Shown here: piece after piece, positions 7,169-15,944 of the stretch
How positions within the stretch are numbered: position 1 is the stretch's first letter
Layout: every line of letters starts with the position of its first letter
Source of the DNA: Planococcus kocurii
GTDB taxonomy: Bacteria > Bacillota > Bacilli > Bacillales_A > Planococcaceae
Assembly (NCBI RefSeq): GCF_001465835.2
Contig: NZ_CP013661.2
Span: forward strand, 2,286,501-2,350,500
Direction of reading: 5' to 3'
Length of the DNA: 64,000 nt
Program-made: the position numbers and the translations under genes
Notes under the pieces: model-generated
Told to the model about the DNA's origin: nothing
The model's database searches: none
Seen by the model: only the letters and a program-made list of their open reading frames with translations

Positions 7169-8815
7169 ATGATTGCTGCAACATGGAATTGGATGTGGGA
7201 AAAGCATGATCAGGCCAAAGATACATTTCGTCTTTTTACCAACCCAGGAGCAGGTATTCCTGATGATCGTGACCGGGCAGAAGATGCCGGATCTTACGAT
7301 GAACGTAAGAAAAACCGCAGCTATAATACACCTCAGTTAATTGGCTTGTTTCTCGGTCCGCTGCTATTTCTTTTAACTTTGCTTTTTTTTAATCCTGAAG
7401 GACTACCGCCTGAAGCGAGAGCGATACTGGCTAGTACTATTTGGATTGCGACTTGGTGGATTACGGAAGCTATTCCGATTCCCGCAACATCGCTTCTGCC
7501 CATTATTCTTTTTCCAATGACCAACGGGCTTGATGTAAGCGCTACAACTTCGGCATATGGCAATGATACAATTTTTCTTTTCATGGGTGGCTTTATGATT
7601 GCTTTGACAATGGAAAAATGGGATTTGCATAAGCGAATTGCCTTAACGATTATTTCAGTCATTGGTACAAACACAGAACGCATCATTCTTGGCTTTATGG
7701 TGGCTACTGGTTTCTTATCCATGTGGATTTCCAATACAGCGACGGCCATGATGATGGTACCCATCGGTTTGGCCATTATCTATCAAGTATCAGAAGCGCT
7801 GAAAGATGACGCTTCAATTGATACCTCAAAAGAAAATTTTGGTTTTGGTAAAGCACTGATGCTTGGAATTGCTTATTCTGCTTCACTTGGCGGGATTGCG
7901 ACATTAATCGGAACGCCACCAAATACACTTTTAGCAGGGGCAATCAATGAAATTTACGGGATTGAGATTACTTTTGCTCAGTGGATGCTATTTGGTGTAC
8001 CACTGGCGTGGATTTTTATTTTAGTTGCTTGGGTTTATCTAGTGAAAGTGGCTTATCCGCAAAAGTTGAAGCATTTACCAGGAGGAAGCGAAGTAATCCG
8101 CCAACAGAAAAAAGACTTAGGCGTAGCTTCTTATGAAGAAAAAGCAGTCTTTGTGGTTTTCGTAGCAGTAGCGCTTGCTTGGATTAGTCGTTCGTTTGTT
8201 CTCGATGCTTTTGCACCCAACCTGGAAATGACAGATGCGATGGTCGGTTTAATCGCCGCAATGATTTTGTTCATTATTCCATCCAAGAATAGAAAAGGTG
8301 ATAATTTGTTAGACTGGGCGACAGCAGTCAAGTTGCCTTGGGGCATTTTGTTGTTATTTGGTGGAGGGTTAGCTATCGCTGCTGGATTTACCAATTCAGG
8401 TCTTTCTGAATGGATTGGAAACCAATTGATTGGACTGCAAGGTGTGAATGTTTTAGTCATTGTGTTGGTCGTAGCGGCTCTTGTGTTATTCCTGACTGAG
8501 ATCACTTCAAACACGGCGACGGCTTCGATGATGTTCCCAATTATGGCATCACTTTCAGTAGCTCTTAGCATTCATCCGTATGCATTGATGGTCACTGCGG
8601 CCGTTGCAGCATCTTGTGCATTTATGTTGCCAGTTGCAACACCACCGAACGCAGTCGTTTTTGGCTCCGGCTATTTGAAGATTTCAGATATGGCTAAAGC
8701 TGGACTTGCGCTTAATATCTTTGGCATTTTCTTTGTTGGACTCGCCGTATTCTATTTCTTGCCGCTGGTTTGGGGCATTGACTTACTAACGATTCCAGAT
8801 GAATTTCTAAAATAG
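7169..8815 (+). CDS. SLC13/DASS family sodium:dicarboxylate symporter
   Basis: 548-aa divalent anion:Na+ symporter family protein, probably importing succinate, malate or fumarate with Na+. It has 11-12 hydrophobic segments after a charged 50-residue N-terminal extension. Family signatures are present twice, in keeping with the inverted-repeat fold: SNTATAMMMVPIGLAI with IATLIGTPPNTLLAG, and TSNTATASMMFPIMASL with LPVATPPNAVVFGSGYL; SNT and TSNT are the Na+/carboxylate clamp motifs. GGAGGGATTGT precedes the ATG. It is monocistronic and ends at a bidirectional terminator. Confidence 0.92.
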   Translation: MIAATWNWMWEKHDQAKDTFRLFTNPGAGIPDDRDRAEDAGSYDERKKNRSYNTPQLIGLFLGPLLFLLTLLFFNPEGLPPEARAILASTIWIATWWITEAIPIPATSLLPIILFPMTNGLDVSATTSAYGNDTIFLFMGGFMIALTMEKWDLHKRIALTIISVIGTNTERIILGFMVATGFLSMWISNTATAMMMVPIGLAIIYQVSEALKDDASIDTSKENFGFGKALMLGIAYSASLGGIATLIGTPPNTLLAGAINEIYGIEITFAQWMLFGVPLAWIFILVAWVYLVKVAYPQKLKHLPGGSEVIRQQKKDLGVASYEEKAVFVVFVAVALAWISRSFVLDAFAPNLEMTDAMVGLIAAMILFIIPSKNRKGDNLLDWATAVKLPWGILLLFGGGLAIAAGFTNSGLSEWIGNQLIGLQGVNVLVIVLVVAALVLFLTEITSNTATASMMFPIMASLSVALSIHPYALMVTAAVAASCAFMLPVATPPNAVVFGSGYLKISDMAKAGLALNIFGIFFVGLAVFYFLPLVWGIDLLTIPDEFLK

Positions 8816-8828
8816 CATTATTCATAGT

Positions 8829-8868
8829 AAAAGCAGGCTTACCTTCCGGTAGAGCCTGCTTTTTTTCT
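8829..8868 (+). terminator. Bidirectional terminator between the DASS and MFS genes
   Basis: AAGCAGGCTTACC-TTCC-GGTAGAGCCTGCTT stem (one mismatch) with TTTTTTT. It overlaps the last codons of the convergent MFS gene. Confidence 0.85.
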
Positions 8869-10038
8869 GTAAAATGCAACAGCTGCTATGTAAAGAAGTG
8901 GCAAAATGGCGGTAAAAAGAACAAGACCTGTCCAACCACCAGAGGTCCATAAAGGACTTAATAGGGAACTTCCGGCTGCGACACCCGTGTAGTAAGCTAC
9001 TAAATACAAACTAGAAGCACTGCCTTTATGGTGAGTTGCTTGTTGACTTACAGAAGCAGCAGTTAAAGAGTGAGAGGTAAAAAATCCAAGGCAAGTTACG
9101 CAAAGGCCGACAACAATCATCCAAAGGTATGGACTAAGTGTCATAAAAATTCCAACTGATAAAATAAACACGCCTGCTAAACGAACATTGCGCAAGCCAA
9201 ACTTTTCAGCAACTCGACCAGCTATTGGTGAACCGATAACACCAATCCCATACGCAAAAAACAAATAGGATATGGCCTGTAGCGACATTGTAAAGGGAGG
9301 CGCCTCTAAATAAAAAGGTAAGTACGTCCAAATACCCGTAAAGGAAATTTGCAAAATTGTACCAAGACCGAAGACGATGAGTAGTGCAGGATTTTTTAAG
9401 TGAAACAAGAAGCCTTCTATATCTTTTGCAAAGCTTACTTGGCTAGAGTTAAAATTTCGTGATGGCGGCAGTAAATAAAGGACAACAACGAATATGAAAA
9501 GTCCCGTCACGGCAAAAGCATAAAAGGAAATTTGCCACGAGAAATGGTCAGTTAGGAAGCCCGTTAAAAACCGTCCCAACATCCCGCCGAGCGCGTTACT
9601 AGAAATATAAAGAGCAGTGGCATAGGCAATATTTTTTCTATCGATTTCCTCGCTGATATAAGCAAGTGCTGCAGCAGGAACACCTGCCAGCGCAAAGCCT
9701 TGGATAAAACGAAGAATTAGCAGGATAGAAAATGAATCGGTCAAAGGAATGACGAAAAAAGGAATGGCTGAACCGAGTAAAGAATAAATGATATACGATT
9801 TTCTACCGTTACGATCAGAAAAAAATCCGAGAATAATGAGTCCAAGTATTAAGCCGATAATGGTTAGTGATAAAGACAAGCTAGCCGTAGAGACCGGAAC
9901 TTGAAATTCTTCTACAAAAACCGGAAGCAAGGGCTGTACAGCGTACATGTTCGCAAAAATAAATAAAGAAGCAAACAGAAGACTGAGGATGATTTTCCAA
10001 AACTGACGGTCTTTAACAGTATAGCGTTGCGAATCCAT
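8839..10038 (-). CDS. MFS transporter, YnfM-like
   Basis: 399-aa major facilitator with 12 predicted membrane helices. The motif-A-type loop GFFSDRNGRKSYIIYS between helices 2 and 3, the helix-1 NMYAVQPLLPVF and the RFIQGFALAGVPAAALAYISEE region match the YnfM/YybF drug:H+ antiporter group. The substrate is unknown. The Shine-Dalgarno is weak (GGACGTGA). It is a single gene convergent with the DASS transporter. Confidence 0.85.
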   Translation of the reverse strand: MDSQRYTVKDRQFWKIILSLLFASLFIFANMYAVQPLLPVFVEEFQVPVSTASLSLSLTIIGLILGLIILGFFSDRNGRKSYIIYSLLGSAIPFFVIPLTDSFSILLILRFIQGFALAGVPAAALAYISEEIDRKNIAYATALYISSNALGGMLGRFLTGFLTDHFSWQISFYAFAVTGLFIFVVVLYLLPPSRNFNSSQVSFAKDIEGFLFHLKNPALLIVFGLGTILQISFTGIWTYLPFYLEAPPFTMSLQAISYLFFAYGIGVIGSPIAGRVAEKFGLRNVRLAGVFILSVGIFMTLSPYLWMIVVGLCVTCLGFFTSHSLTAASVSQQATHHKGSASSLYLVAYYTGVAAGSSLLSPLWTSGGWTGLVLFTAILPLLYIAAVAFYRKKAGSTGR

Positions 10039-10277
10039 AGGTCACGTCCAATCGATACTCACTTTTTTGTCTTAAGTAAATCAAAGAAATGACTTAAGAG
10101 TGAAGAGGCTTCATTGTTTTCTATTCTACATAAGTTTATCGAAAGATTTTACTTTTTCAGTTAGATAGATGTGAAAGTTGATATTTCACAACGAGAGCGA
10201 GGAGGAGAAATAGAGACTTTACGTTAAATTTCAACAAAATAAACAATTACAAAAGTAAACTTTCTCATCATAATGGA

Positions 10278-10308
10278 ACAAAAAACCCGCATGCACAAAG
10301 GCAGCGGG
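10278..10308 (-). terminator. Terminator after the 143-aa hypothetical gene
   Basis: On the minus strand a CCCGCTGC / GCATGCGGG-type stem with a bulge runs into TTTTTTG. Confidence 0.75.
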
Positions 10309-10314
10309 AAAATT

Positions 10315-10746
10315 TTATAGTTTATTGAAGAAAGAAAGAACTTGTTTTTTTGTAGGTTCTTGCAAACGGTAGCGCAATTCTTTGTTCTGGGTATTAACGA
10401 TATGATAGGCCGGATTTTCAGCAACTGTGAATTTCCAATGGGGTTTGGTATTTTTCTTTTTAATTTGAAGTTCAGGAAGCATCATCTTTTTAGTGAAGCT
10501 TTCAAGTTTCGCCATTAAAAAGGTATCCATGTACCGTACGAGCAAAAAGCCTTGTTGACGTTCCGGATCGAACTTCGCCAAATTGAATTCACTGACGTCA
10601 AATCCCTTTTCATATCGCTGAACAGACGGGGACAGTACAAAACAATCTTCATTCATAAAGATAGTTGAGTTTCCTTGTTGTTTCAGCCCTAATTCTTCAA
10701 CCAGAAAATCCTTGTTGACGAGACTCATTTCGCGTGCAGTAGCCAT
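10315..10746 (-). CDS. Hypothetical protein, 143 aa
   Basis: No family was recognised. The product is soluble, basic in its second half (IKKKNTKPHWKF) and has no signal or membrane segment. The gene is credible: AGGAGGAATCAC precedes the ATG, a TATAAT -10 box lies at 10780-10785 on the same strand, and a terminator follows. It is transcribed alone. No conserved catalytic pattern stands out. Confidence 0.65.
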   Translation of the reverse strand: MATAREMSLVNKDFLVEELGLKQQGNSTIFMNEDCFVLSPSVQRYEKGFDVSEFNLAKFDPERQQGFLLVRYMDTFLMAKLESFTKKMMLPELQIKKKNTKPHWKFTVAENPAYHIVNTQNKELRYRLQEPTKKQVLSFFNKL

Positions 10747-11060
10747 GTGATTCCTCCTAATATAACTCGTTGTTCTTCTATTATAACACTATTTAGCCAT
10801 TTAAGGGACCTTAACGAATTTTCCGTTGATTTTGAGTCTAAGAGAGTGCAAAGGCTCAGGGCTATCGATTTAAAGGGATAAAGAGCGGTACTAAAAGTCA
10901 AGCCAGAGCAGGACGAAAAAACTAGAAAAGTGAATAGTGTTACAATCTTAATATGTCATAAGTTGTCTGAATTTTATCCTCGTAAAAGACAAAAAGGATA
11001 AAAGAGTGAATTTTCTGTTATATTTATAGTAAATGATAAACAGAGGAAGGAGCGATTGAG
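10747..11060. other. Divergent promoter region
   Basis: A 314-bp gap between the 143-aa gene and the SRAP gene. On the minus strand TATAAT (10780-10785) serves the former. On the plus side an AT-rich stretch (TTATATTTATAGTAAATG) lies 30 nt before the SRAP ribosome site. An ATCCT...AGGAT inverted pair flanks 10978-11000. No LexA box or RNA gene was seen. Confidence 0.4.
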
Positions 11061-11738
11061 ATGTGTGGAAGATACTCGCTGTTCACTGATTACGCAGTAT
11101 TAATTGAGCGTTTTACTATTGAAACGTCAAAAATTGATCAACATAGCTATTCAAAAAGCTATAATGTAGCACCTTCGCAACAAGTCCTATCAATCATCAA
11201 TGATGGAGACAAAAATCGCCTTGGTGAACTCCGCTGGGGGCTGATTCCTTCATGGGCAAAAGACGCGAAAATTGGTTATAAGATGATCAATGCCCGGGCA
11301 GAAACGGTAGCGGAAAAACCTAGTTTTCGCAATGCTTTTAAAAAAAGACGCTGTTTGGTAGTGGCAGATTCCTTTTATGAATGGCAGCGCGCGGGCGCAG
11401 AAAAAATTCCAATGCGAATCAAATTAAAAACTGGAGAACCTTTTGCTTTTGCAGCTATTTGGGAATCGTGGACAGGACCTGATAACAAAACCATCAATAG
11501 CTGCTCGATCATAACGACAAGTTCAAATGCTTTAATGGAATCTATTCATGATCGAATGCCTGTTATTTTATCAAAAGAAGACGAAAAAACTTGGTTAGAC
11601 CCACATGTGGAAGATATTGAGATATTAAAGAACTTGTTGAAACCTTACCGAGCTGAAGATATGGAGGCGTACCGTGTCTCTGAAGAGGTCAATTCTCCGA
11701 AGAACAATAAACCCGAATTGATTGAAAAAGTTGGCTGA
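11061..11738 (+). CDS. SOS response-associated peptidase (SRAP/YedK/HMCES family)
   Basis: 225-aa SRAP-domain protein. The family forms a stable thiazolidine crosslink with abasic sites in single-stranded DNA through Cys2 and so shields them. The catalytic set is intact: Cys2 in MCGRYSL (exposed after Met removal), Asn77 in INARAET, Glu107 in DSFYEW and His163 in SIHDRMP. RWGLIPSWAKD is the DNA-binding signature. GAGGAAGGAG precedes the ATG. It stands alone with no LexA site in view, so SOS control is not supported here. Confidence 0.92.
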   Translation: MCGRYSLFTDYAVLIERFTIETSKIDQHSYSKSYNVAPSQQVLSIINDGDKNRLGELRWGLIPSWAKDAKIGYKMINARAETVAEKPSFRNAFKKRRCLVVADSFYEWQRAGAEKIPMRIKLKTGEPFAFAAIWESWTGPDNKTINSCSIITTSSNALMESIHDRMPVILSKEDEKTWLDPHVEDIEILKNLLKPYRAEDMEAYRVSEEVNSPKNNKPELIEKVG

Positions 11739-11783
11739 ATCAGGGAACCTTTACTGATCCAACTAGTCAAAGGGGGAATAACA

Positions 11784-12631
11784 ATGAAGAGTGGCTTGGT
11801 ATTAGAAGGTGGCGGAATGCGCGGCGTTTATACTGGGGGAGTGCTTGAAAAGCTACTAGAAGAAGAAATTTTTGTGGATTACGTCATTGGGGTCTCGGCA
11901 GGTGCTTGCCATGCATCTTCTTACGTCTCTAGACAAACCGGTCGTAACCGGGAAGTGACCATTGGCTATGTGAACCACCCCGAATATATTTCAATTAAGA
12001 ACTTGCTGACTAAACGTGAGCTTTTTGGCATGGATCTGATTTTTGATAAAATTCCAAACAGTTTAGTGCCTTTCGATTACGACGGGTTTTACACTTCAAC
12101 AGAAGAATTTGTAGTAGGTACCACAGATTGTCAGACAGGAAAAGCGGTATATTTTGAAAAGCAACGTCGACCCGAAGATGTGTTGACAATCGTCAGAGCT
12201 TCTAGTTCTTTGCCTTTAATGTCGCAGCCAGTAAAGTTTGACGGTAAACTATTGATGGACGGCGGTATTGCGGACCCACTTCCAATTCGTAAAGCACTAT
12301 CAGATGGGGTGACCAAACCAATCATTATCTTAACTAGAGAAAAGGGCTATCGAAAAAAAAGAGTCGATTTGCGAGAATTCTACCATCGTTTGTCCGCAAG
12401 TATCCTGCTATTGCAAAGACAATGGAAAATCGGCACCTGTATTATAACGAAACGATGGAATTTATTGAGAAGTTGGAAAGTGAAGGTTTGGCTTTAGTCA
12501 TCAGACCCTTTAACTTGTATAAGATCAAAGGCATCGAACGAGATCCTAAAAAGCTCGAAATTTTGTACAATCAAGGCTATCAAGATGCGACTGACAAATT
12601 CAATGAAATACTTTCTTTTCTTCAAAAATAA
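11784..12631 (+). pseudogene. Patatin-like phospholipase (RssA/YjjU type) with a frameshift
   Basis: A patatin-like lipid acyl hydrolase. The N-terminal 200 residues carry the full catalytic machinery: the oxyanion loop GGGMRG, nucleophile Ser38 in GVSAG, and Asp159 in MDGGIADP. After REFYHR the frame runs into an unrelated tail, while the expected C-terminus (KTMENRHLYYNETMEFIEKL) continues in another frame to 12631. One missing T in the TTT at 12389-12391 restores HRFVRKYPAIAKTMENRH and gives a normal 282-residue protein. It is either a true recent frameshift or a base-calling error. AAAGGGGGAAT precedes the ATG. Confidence 0.8.
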
Positions 12632-12685
12632 CTTTTGCAATTTTGGAAAACACATCGTGGTAAAATTAGTTGAGGTGATTGATTT

Positions 12686-13132
12686 ATGATTTGCAAACTA
12701 AATCATCAAGATGAACAAATTGCTAAAAATATTCAGCAAATCCAACAGCAGGCTTACCGTATAGAAGCTGAAATGATGGGCTTTTATGGAATTCCACAGC
12801 TCCATGAACCAATTTTGGAAATCCAACACAGTACGGAAATATTTATCGGATTCAACGAAGAGCAATTACAAGGAGTCATTTCTTATCAGGTCGAAGAAGG
12901 ACTGATCGATATCCACCGGCTAGTTGTTGCCCCTTGTTATTTCCGAAAGGGTGTTGCTAAACAATTAATCGAATATGTATTGAGAAACTACCGGGGATAC
13001 GAATTCATCGTTAGTACCGGTACTGCAAACAAACCGGCAATTGCTCTTTATCAAGCGTTTGGTTTTCAAGAAAAACGGCTAATTGAAGTAGCACCCGGTA
13101 TTTATTGCACACAATTTAGCTTGAGCAATTAA
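12686..13132 (+). CDS. GNAT family N-acetyltransferase
   Basis: 148-aa GNAT-fold acetyltransferase. The acetyl-CoA-binding stretch is VAPCYFRKGVAKQLIEYV (an R/Q-x-x-G-x-A-like motif A), preceded by the beta-strand DIHRLVV and followed by a typical NKPAIALYQAFGFQEKR end. The substrate is unknown. TTGAGGTGATTG precedes the ATG. It lies between the patatin and the Lrp gene with short gaps and may be co-transcribed. Confidence 0.85.
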   Translation: MICKLNHQDEQIAKNIQQIQQQAYRIEAEMMGFYGIPQLHEPILEIQHSTEIFIGFNEEQLQGVISYQVEEGLIDIHRLVVAPCYFRKGVAKQLIEYVLRNYRGYEFIVSTGTANKPAIALYQAFGFQEKRLIEVAPGIYCTQFSLSN

Positions 13133-13182
13133 ATCCAAAAATACGATAATCAAATTCTAAAATAAAAGCTTGAGGTGTATTT

Positions 13183-13632
13183 ATGAGATTAGATGACATT
13201 GATCGAAAGATATTGGCGTTACTGACCGGCAATGGCCGGATGTCATACGTAGATATCGGTAAAGAATTAAATTTATCCCGTGTTGCGATTCGTGAAAGGG
13301 TTCACCAGTTAACGGAGGCGGGAGTTATCGAAAGTTTTACAGTGGTAATCAATAGTGAAAAAGTCGGTAAAAAAGTTTCTGGATTTTTTGAAGTAGACTG
13401 CGAACCGGCTTCTTTGGTGGAAGTCGCTCAAGCTTTAGCAGACAATCCAAGTGTCGCGAGTTGCTATCAGATGACAGGACCATCCACTCTTCATATGCAT
13501 GTGCTAGTTGACGATTTTGCTGGCCTTGAAAAATTCATTAACGAAGAACTATATGCGCTCGAAGGAATCACGCGAGTCGAAAGTCATATTCTCCTCCGAC
13601 GATTTAAAAGTCGTACAGGAATGAAATTATAA
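13183..13632 (+). CDS. Lrp/AsnC family transcriptional regulator
   Basis: 149-aa feast/famine regulator. It has an N-terminal winged HTH (LDDIDRKILALL to RERVHQLTEAGVI) and a C-terminal RAM domain (about residues 65-140) that binds an amino-acid-like effector. In B. subtilis an Lrp-type gene (ywrC) sits with the chromate transporter genes ywrAB and the gamma-glutamyltransferase-like ywrD. Here the homologous genes lie downstream, separated by a peptide ABC operon, so control of that cluster is a reasonable inference. A strong terminator follows. Confidence 0.9.
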   Translation: MRLDDIDRKILALLTGNGRMSYVDIGKELNLSRVAIRERVHQLTEAGVIESFTVVINSEKVGKKVSGFFEVDCEPASLVEVAQALADNPSVASCYQMTGPSTLHMHVLVDDFAGLEKFINEELYALEGITRVESHILLRRFKSRTGMKL

Positions 13633-13666
13633 AAGCCTGCAGCTTAAAAAGCTGCAGGCTTTTATA
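13631..13666 (+). terminator. Terminator after the lrp-type gene
   Basis: AAAAGCCTGCAGCTT / AAGCTGCAGGCTTTT perfect stem; it may work in both directions. Confidence 0.88.
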
Positions 13667-13702
13667 ATTTCAAATTTCATAACATCTAGTGAATGTGCAA
13701 AT

Positions 13703-13885
13703 AGTATGTAAGTTGAATGAAAGAAATCGACTTTTCTACACCGCTTCGGCCGCTTTGGGCATGTCTCTCGTAAGAAGCCGGGCAAAGTTCACCAGTCTTC
13801 TTACTTCGCCCAGCCTGTGGACCCGAAACCACAGCTGTTTTGTGGAATACCGAAAAATGGACATGATTAGTTCAACCTATAAAGT
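13703..13885 (+). repeat. MITE-like dispersed repeat, copy 2
   Basis: 183-bp copy in the 440-bp gap before the ABC operon. It has the shared arms and the right end TTAGTTCAACCTATAAAGTT. Inside is an 8-bp perfect stem (GTAAGAAG at 13770-13777 with CTTCTTAC at 13797-13804) and a TGTGG/CCACA pair, so the transcript would fold. A short frame starts ATGAAAGAAATCGAC in the left arm and stops after 18 codons. The rest of the gap is AT-rich, with a TATAAT at about 13998 that may belong to the ABC operon promoter. Confidence 0.68.
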
Positions 13886-14075
13886 TTTTTTTACTTAAAG
13901 TAAGGTTAAAACAGATTATATCGAACTTTACGAAAGCATAAATATTAAAAAAACATATTTTCGTAATTTAGATGTAGCTTTTTGAACAGTCTTGCCCTAT
14001 AATCAAAATTATCAAATTATTTCTTTTGGGAATCAATTTATAATAAATGCTTAACAAATGATTGGAGGGGTAAGA

Positions 14076-15017
14076 TTGATTGCTTTAATAATACGCAGAA
14101 CTTTGCAATTGCTGTTCCTGTTGCTCGGTATTTCATTTCTTGTATTTTCTTCAATGTATATTGCTCCGGGAGATCCGGCTGCTGTGATTGGGGGGCCAAC
14201 AGCTACAGAATCAGATATTACAGCAATTCGAGATAACCTCGGATTGAATGATCCTTTTCTTACTCAATATGTAAGATATGTGGGGAACGCAGTTCAAGGA
14301 GATTTTGGGTATTCTTATCAAACTACCCAACCAGTAGCAGATGCAATAATGATTAGATTTCCCAACACCTTGAAATTAGCAATTGCCAGCATGATTGTAG
14401 CGGTAATCATCGGAGTCTTGACCGGCCTAATTTCTGCATTAAAACAAAATTCTTGGTTGGATATCTCCGCAACAACCTTTGCACTAGCTGGGATTTCGAT
14501 TCCGAATTTCTGGTTAGGTGCTCTATTGATTTTAGTATTTGCTGTAAATCTTCAGTGGTTACCAGTTGGGGGAATGTCCAATCCCTTCTATACAATCGAT
14601 GGTATTAAAGAATTAATTTTGCCTGCAATCACTCTCGGAACGGGTTCTGCGGCTATGATTGCACGAATGACTAGATCTTCTATGCTCGAGGTAATTCGTG
14701 CTGACTATGTTCGCACGGCACGAGCAAAAGGGGTTAAAGAAAGAAATGTGATATGGATTCATACGTTAAAAAATGCCATGATTCCAATCATCACTGTTAT
14801 TGGCTTGAATTTTGGTCTCCTTCTGGGTGGAACAATCATTACTGAAAAAGTGTTTGCTATTAATGGTGTTGGACGTTTAATGATTGATGCCATTGCAGCC
14901 CGCGATTTTCCAATGGTGCAAGGTTCTGTTTTACTCGTAGCAACTTTGTTTGTAGTAGTAAATTTAATCGTGGATATCGTGTATACGTATATCGATCCAC
15001 GTATCAAGTACGAGTAG
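14076..15017 (+). CDS. Peptide/glutathione-type ABC transporter permease (DppB/GsiC family)
   Basis: 313-aa inner-membrane permease of the oligopeptide/dipeptide/nickel family, with six membrane helices and the cytoplasmic EAA loop (ARMTRSSMLEVIRADYVRTARAKG). The first residues match GsiC/DppB (RRTLQLLFLLLGISFLVFSS, then APGDPA). An in-frame ATG exists six codons earlier at 14058, but GGAGGGG (14064-14070) lies after it and five nt before TTG 14076, so TTG is the likely start. First gene of a five-gene operon. Confidence 0.9.
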   Translation: MIALIIRRTLQLLFLLLGISFLVFSSMYIAPGDPAAVIGGPTATESDITAIRDNLGLNDPFLTQYVRYVGNAVQGDFGYSYQTTQPVADAIMIRFPNTLKLAIASMIVAVIIGVLTGLISALKQNSWLDISATTFALAGISIPNFWLGALLILVFAVNLQWLPVGGMSNPFYTIDGIKELILPAITLGTGSAAMIARMTRSSMLEVIRADYVRTARAKGVKERNVIWIHTLKNAMIPIITVIGLNFGLLLGGTIITEKVFAINGVGRLMIDAIAARDFPMVQGSVLLVATLFVVVNLIVDIVYTYIDPRIKYE

Positions 15018-15033
15018 AAGGGAGCGTGGAACC

Positions 15034-15921
15034 ATGACCACAGTTCAAGCAGTGGAATTGAAACCTAAAAAAAGAGAAAAGTATTATGTAACAACGATCA
15101 GACGATTGCTTAAGAATAAATTAGCTGTCGTAGGGTTAATCATTGTCATTTTACAAATATTAATAGCGATTTTCGCGCCATTTATTACAATTCACGATCC
15201 TATCAAACAAAATCTAGCAACCAGTGAAATGCCTGTTTTCAGTGAAGGACATTGGCTTGGAACAGATAATTACGGACGTGATGTATGGAGTCGAATTGTC
15301 TATGGAGCTCGTATTTCTTTAGTAGTGGGAAGTGTGGCTGTCACTTTGGGACTTGTCGGTGGAATTATTTTAGGAATGTTGGCAGGTTATTACCGGAAAA
15401 TGGATGCTGTCATCATGCGCTTTGTAGATTTACTGTTTTCGTTTCCCGGAATTCTGTTGGCTATGCTAATTATTGCAATTCTTGGTACAAGCCTAGTAAA
15501 TGTAGCAATTGCGATTAGTATCTGGTCGATACCTACTTGTGCTCGTATTGTCAGAGGTTCAGTACTATCAATAAAAGAAAAAGAATATATCATGGCTATG
15601 CGTTCAATGGGAGCATCGGATCTTCGCATTATGACTCGTCATATTTTGCCGAATGCTTCAGCACCAATTATCGTTTTTGCTACTATGCGAATGGCTACAG
15701 CGATCTTATCGACAGCTGCTCTTAGTTATTTAGGACTCGGTGCTCAGCCGCCAACACCTGAGTGGGGAGCAATGATTTCGCAAGGACAAGATTTTATGTG
15801 GTCATCACCTCATTTAACTATTGTACCTGGAATTGCTATCATGTTGACCGTCTTTGCTTTTAACGTATTGGGCGATGGTCTTCGCGATGCGCTTGATCCA
15901 AACATGGATTTACAACAATAA
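15034..15921 (+). CDS. Peptide/glutathione-type ABC transporter permease (DppC/GsiD family)
   Basis: 295-aa partner permease. It has an N-terminal helix (VVGLIIVILQILIAIFAPFI), the DppC hallmark GTDNYGRDVWSRIVYGARISL, an EAA loop (REKEYIMAMRSMGASDLRI-like, 190-210) and five further helices. It pairs with the upstream permease as a heterodimeric pore. AAGGGAGCG precedes the ATG 16 nt after the upstream stop. Confidence 0.9.
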   Translation: MTTVQAVELKPKKREKYYVTTIRRLLKNKLAVVGLIIVILQILIAIFAPFITIHDPIKQNLATSEMPVFSEGHWLGTDNYGRDVWSRIVYGARISLVVGSVAVTLGLVGGIILGMLAGYYRKMDAVIMRFVDLLFSFPGILLAMLIIAILGTSLVNVAIAISIWSIPTCARIVRGSVLSIKEKEYIMAMRSMGASDLRIMTRHILPNASAPIIVFATMRMATAILSTAALSYLGLGAQPPTPEWGAMISQGQDFMWSSPHLTIVPGIAIMLTVFAFNVLGDGLRDALDPNMDLQQ

Positions 15922-15944
15922 AACATATAGGAGGAATTTATTCA

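Noticed and set aside
8131-8571. Long minus-strand open frames within the DASS transporter gene
   Set aside because: They are antisense shadows of a well-supported transporter and have no ribosome sites.
11000-11060. LexA box before the SRAP gene
   Set aside because: No CGAAC-N4-GTTCG-like sequence is present despite the family's name.
13689-13898. 69-codon open frame on the plus strand
   Set aside because: It lies inside repeat copy 2, has no ribosome site, and its reading follows repeat sequence rather than a conserved protein.
14058-14075. ATG as start of the first ABC permease
   Set aside because: The Shine-Dalgarno GGAGGGG lies after this ATG; TTG 14076 has the correct spacing.
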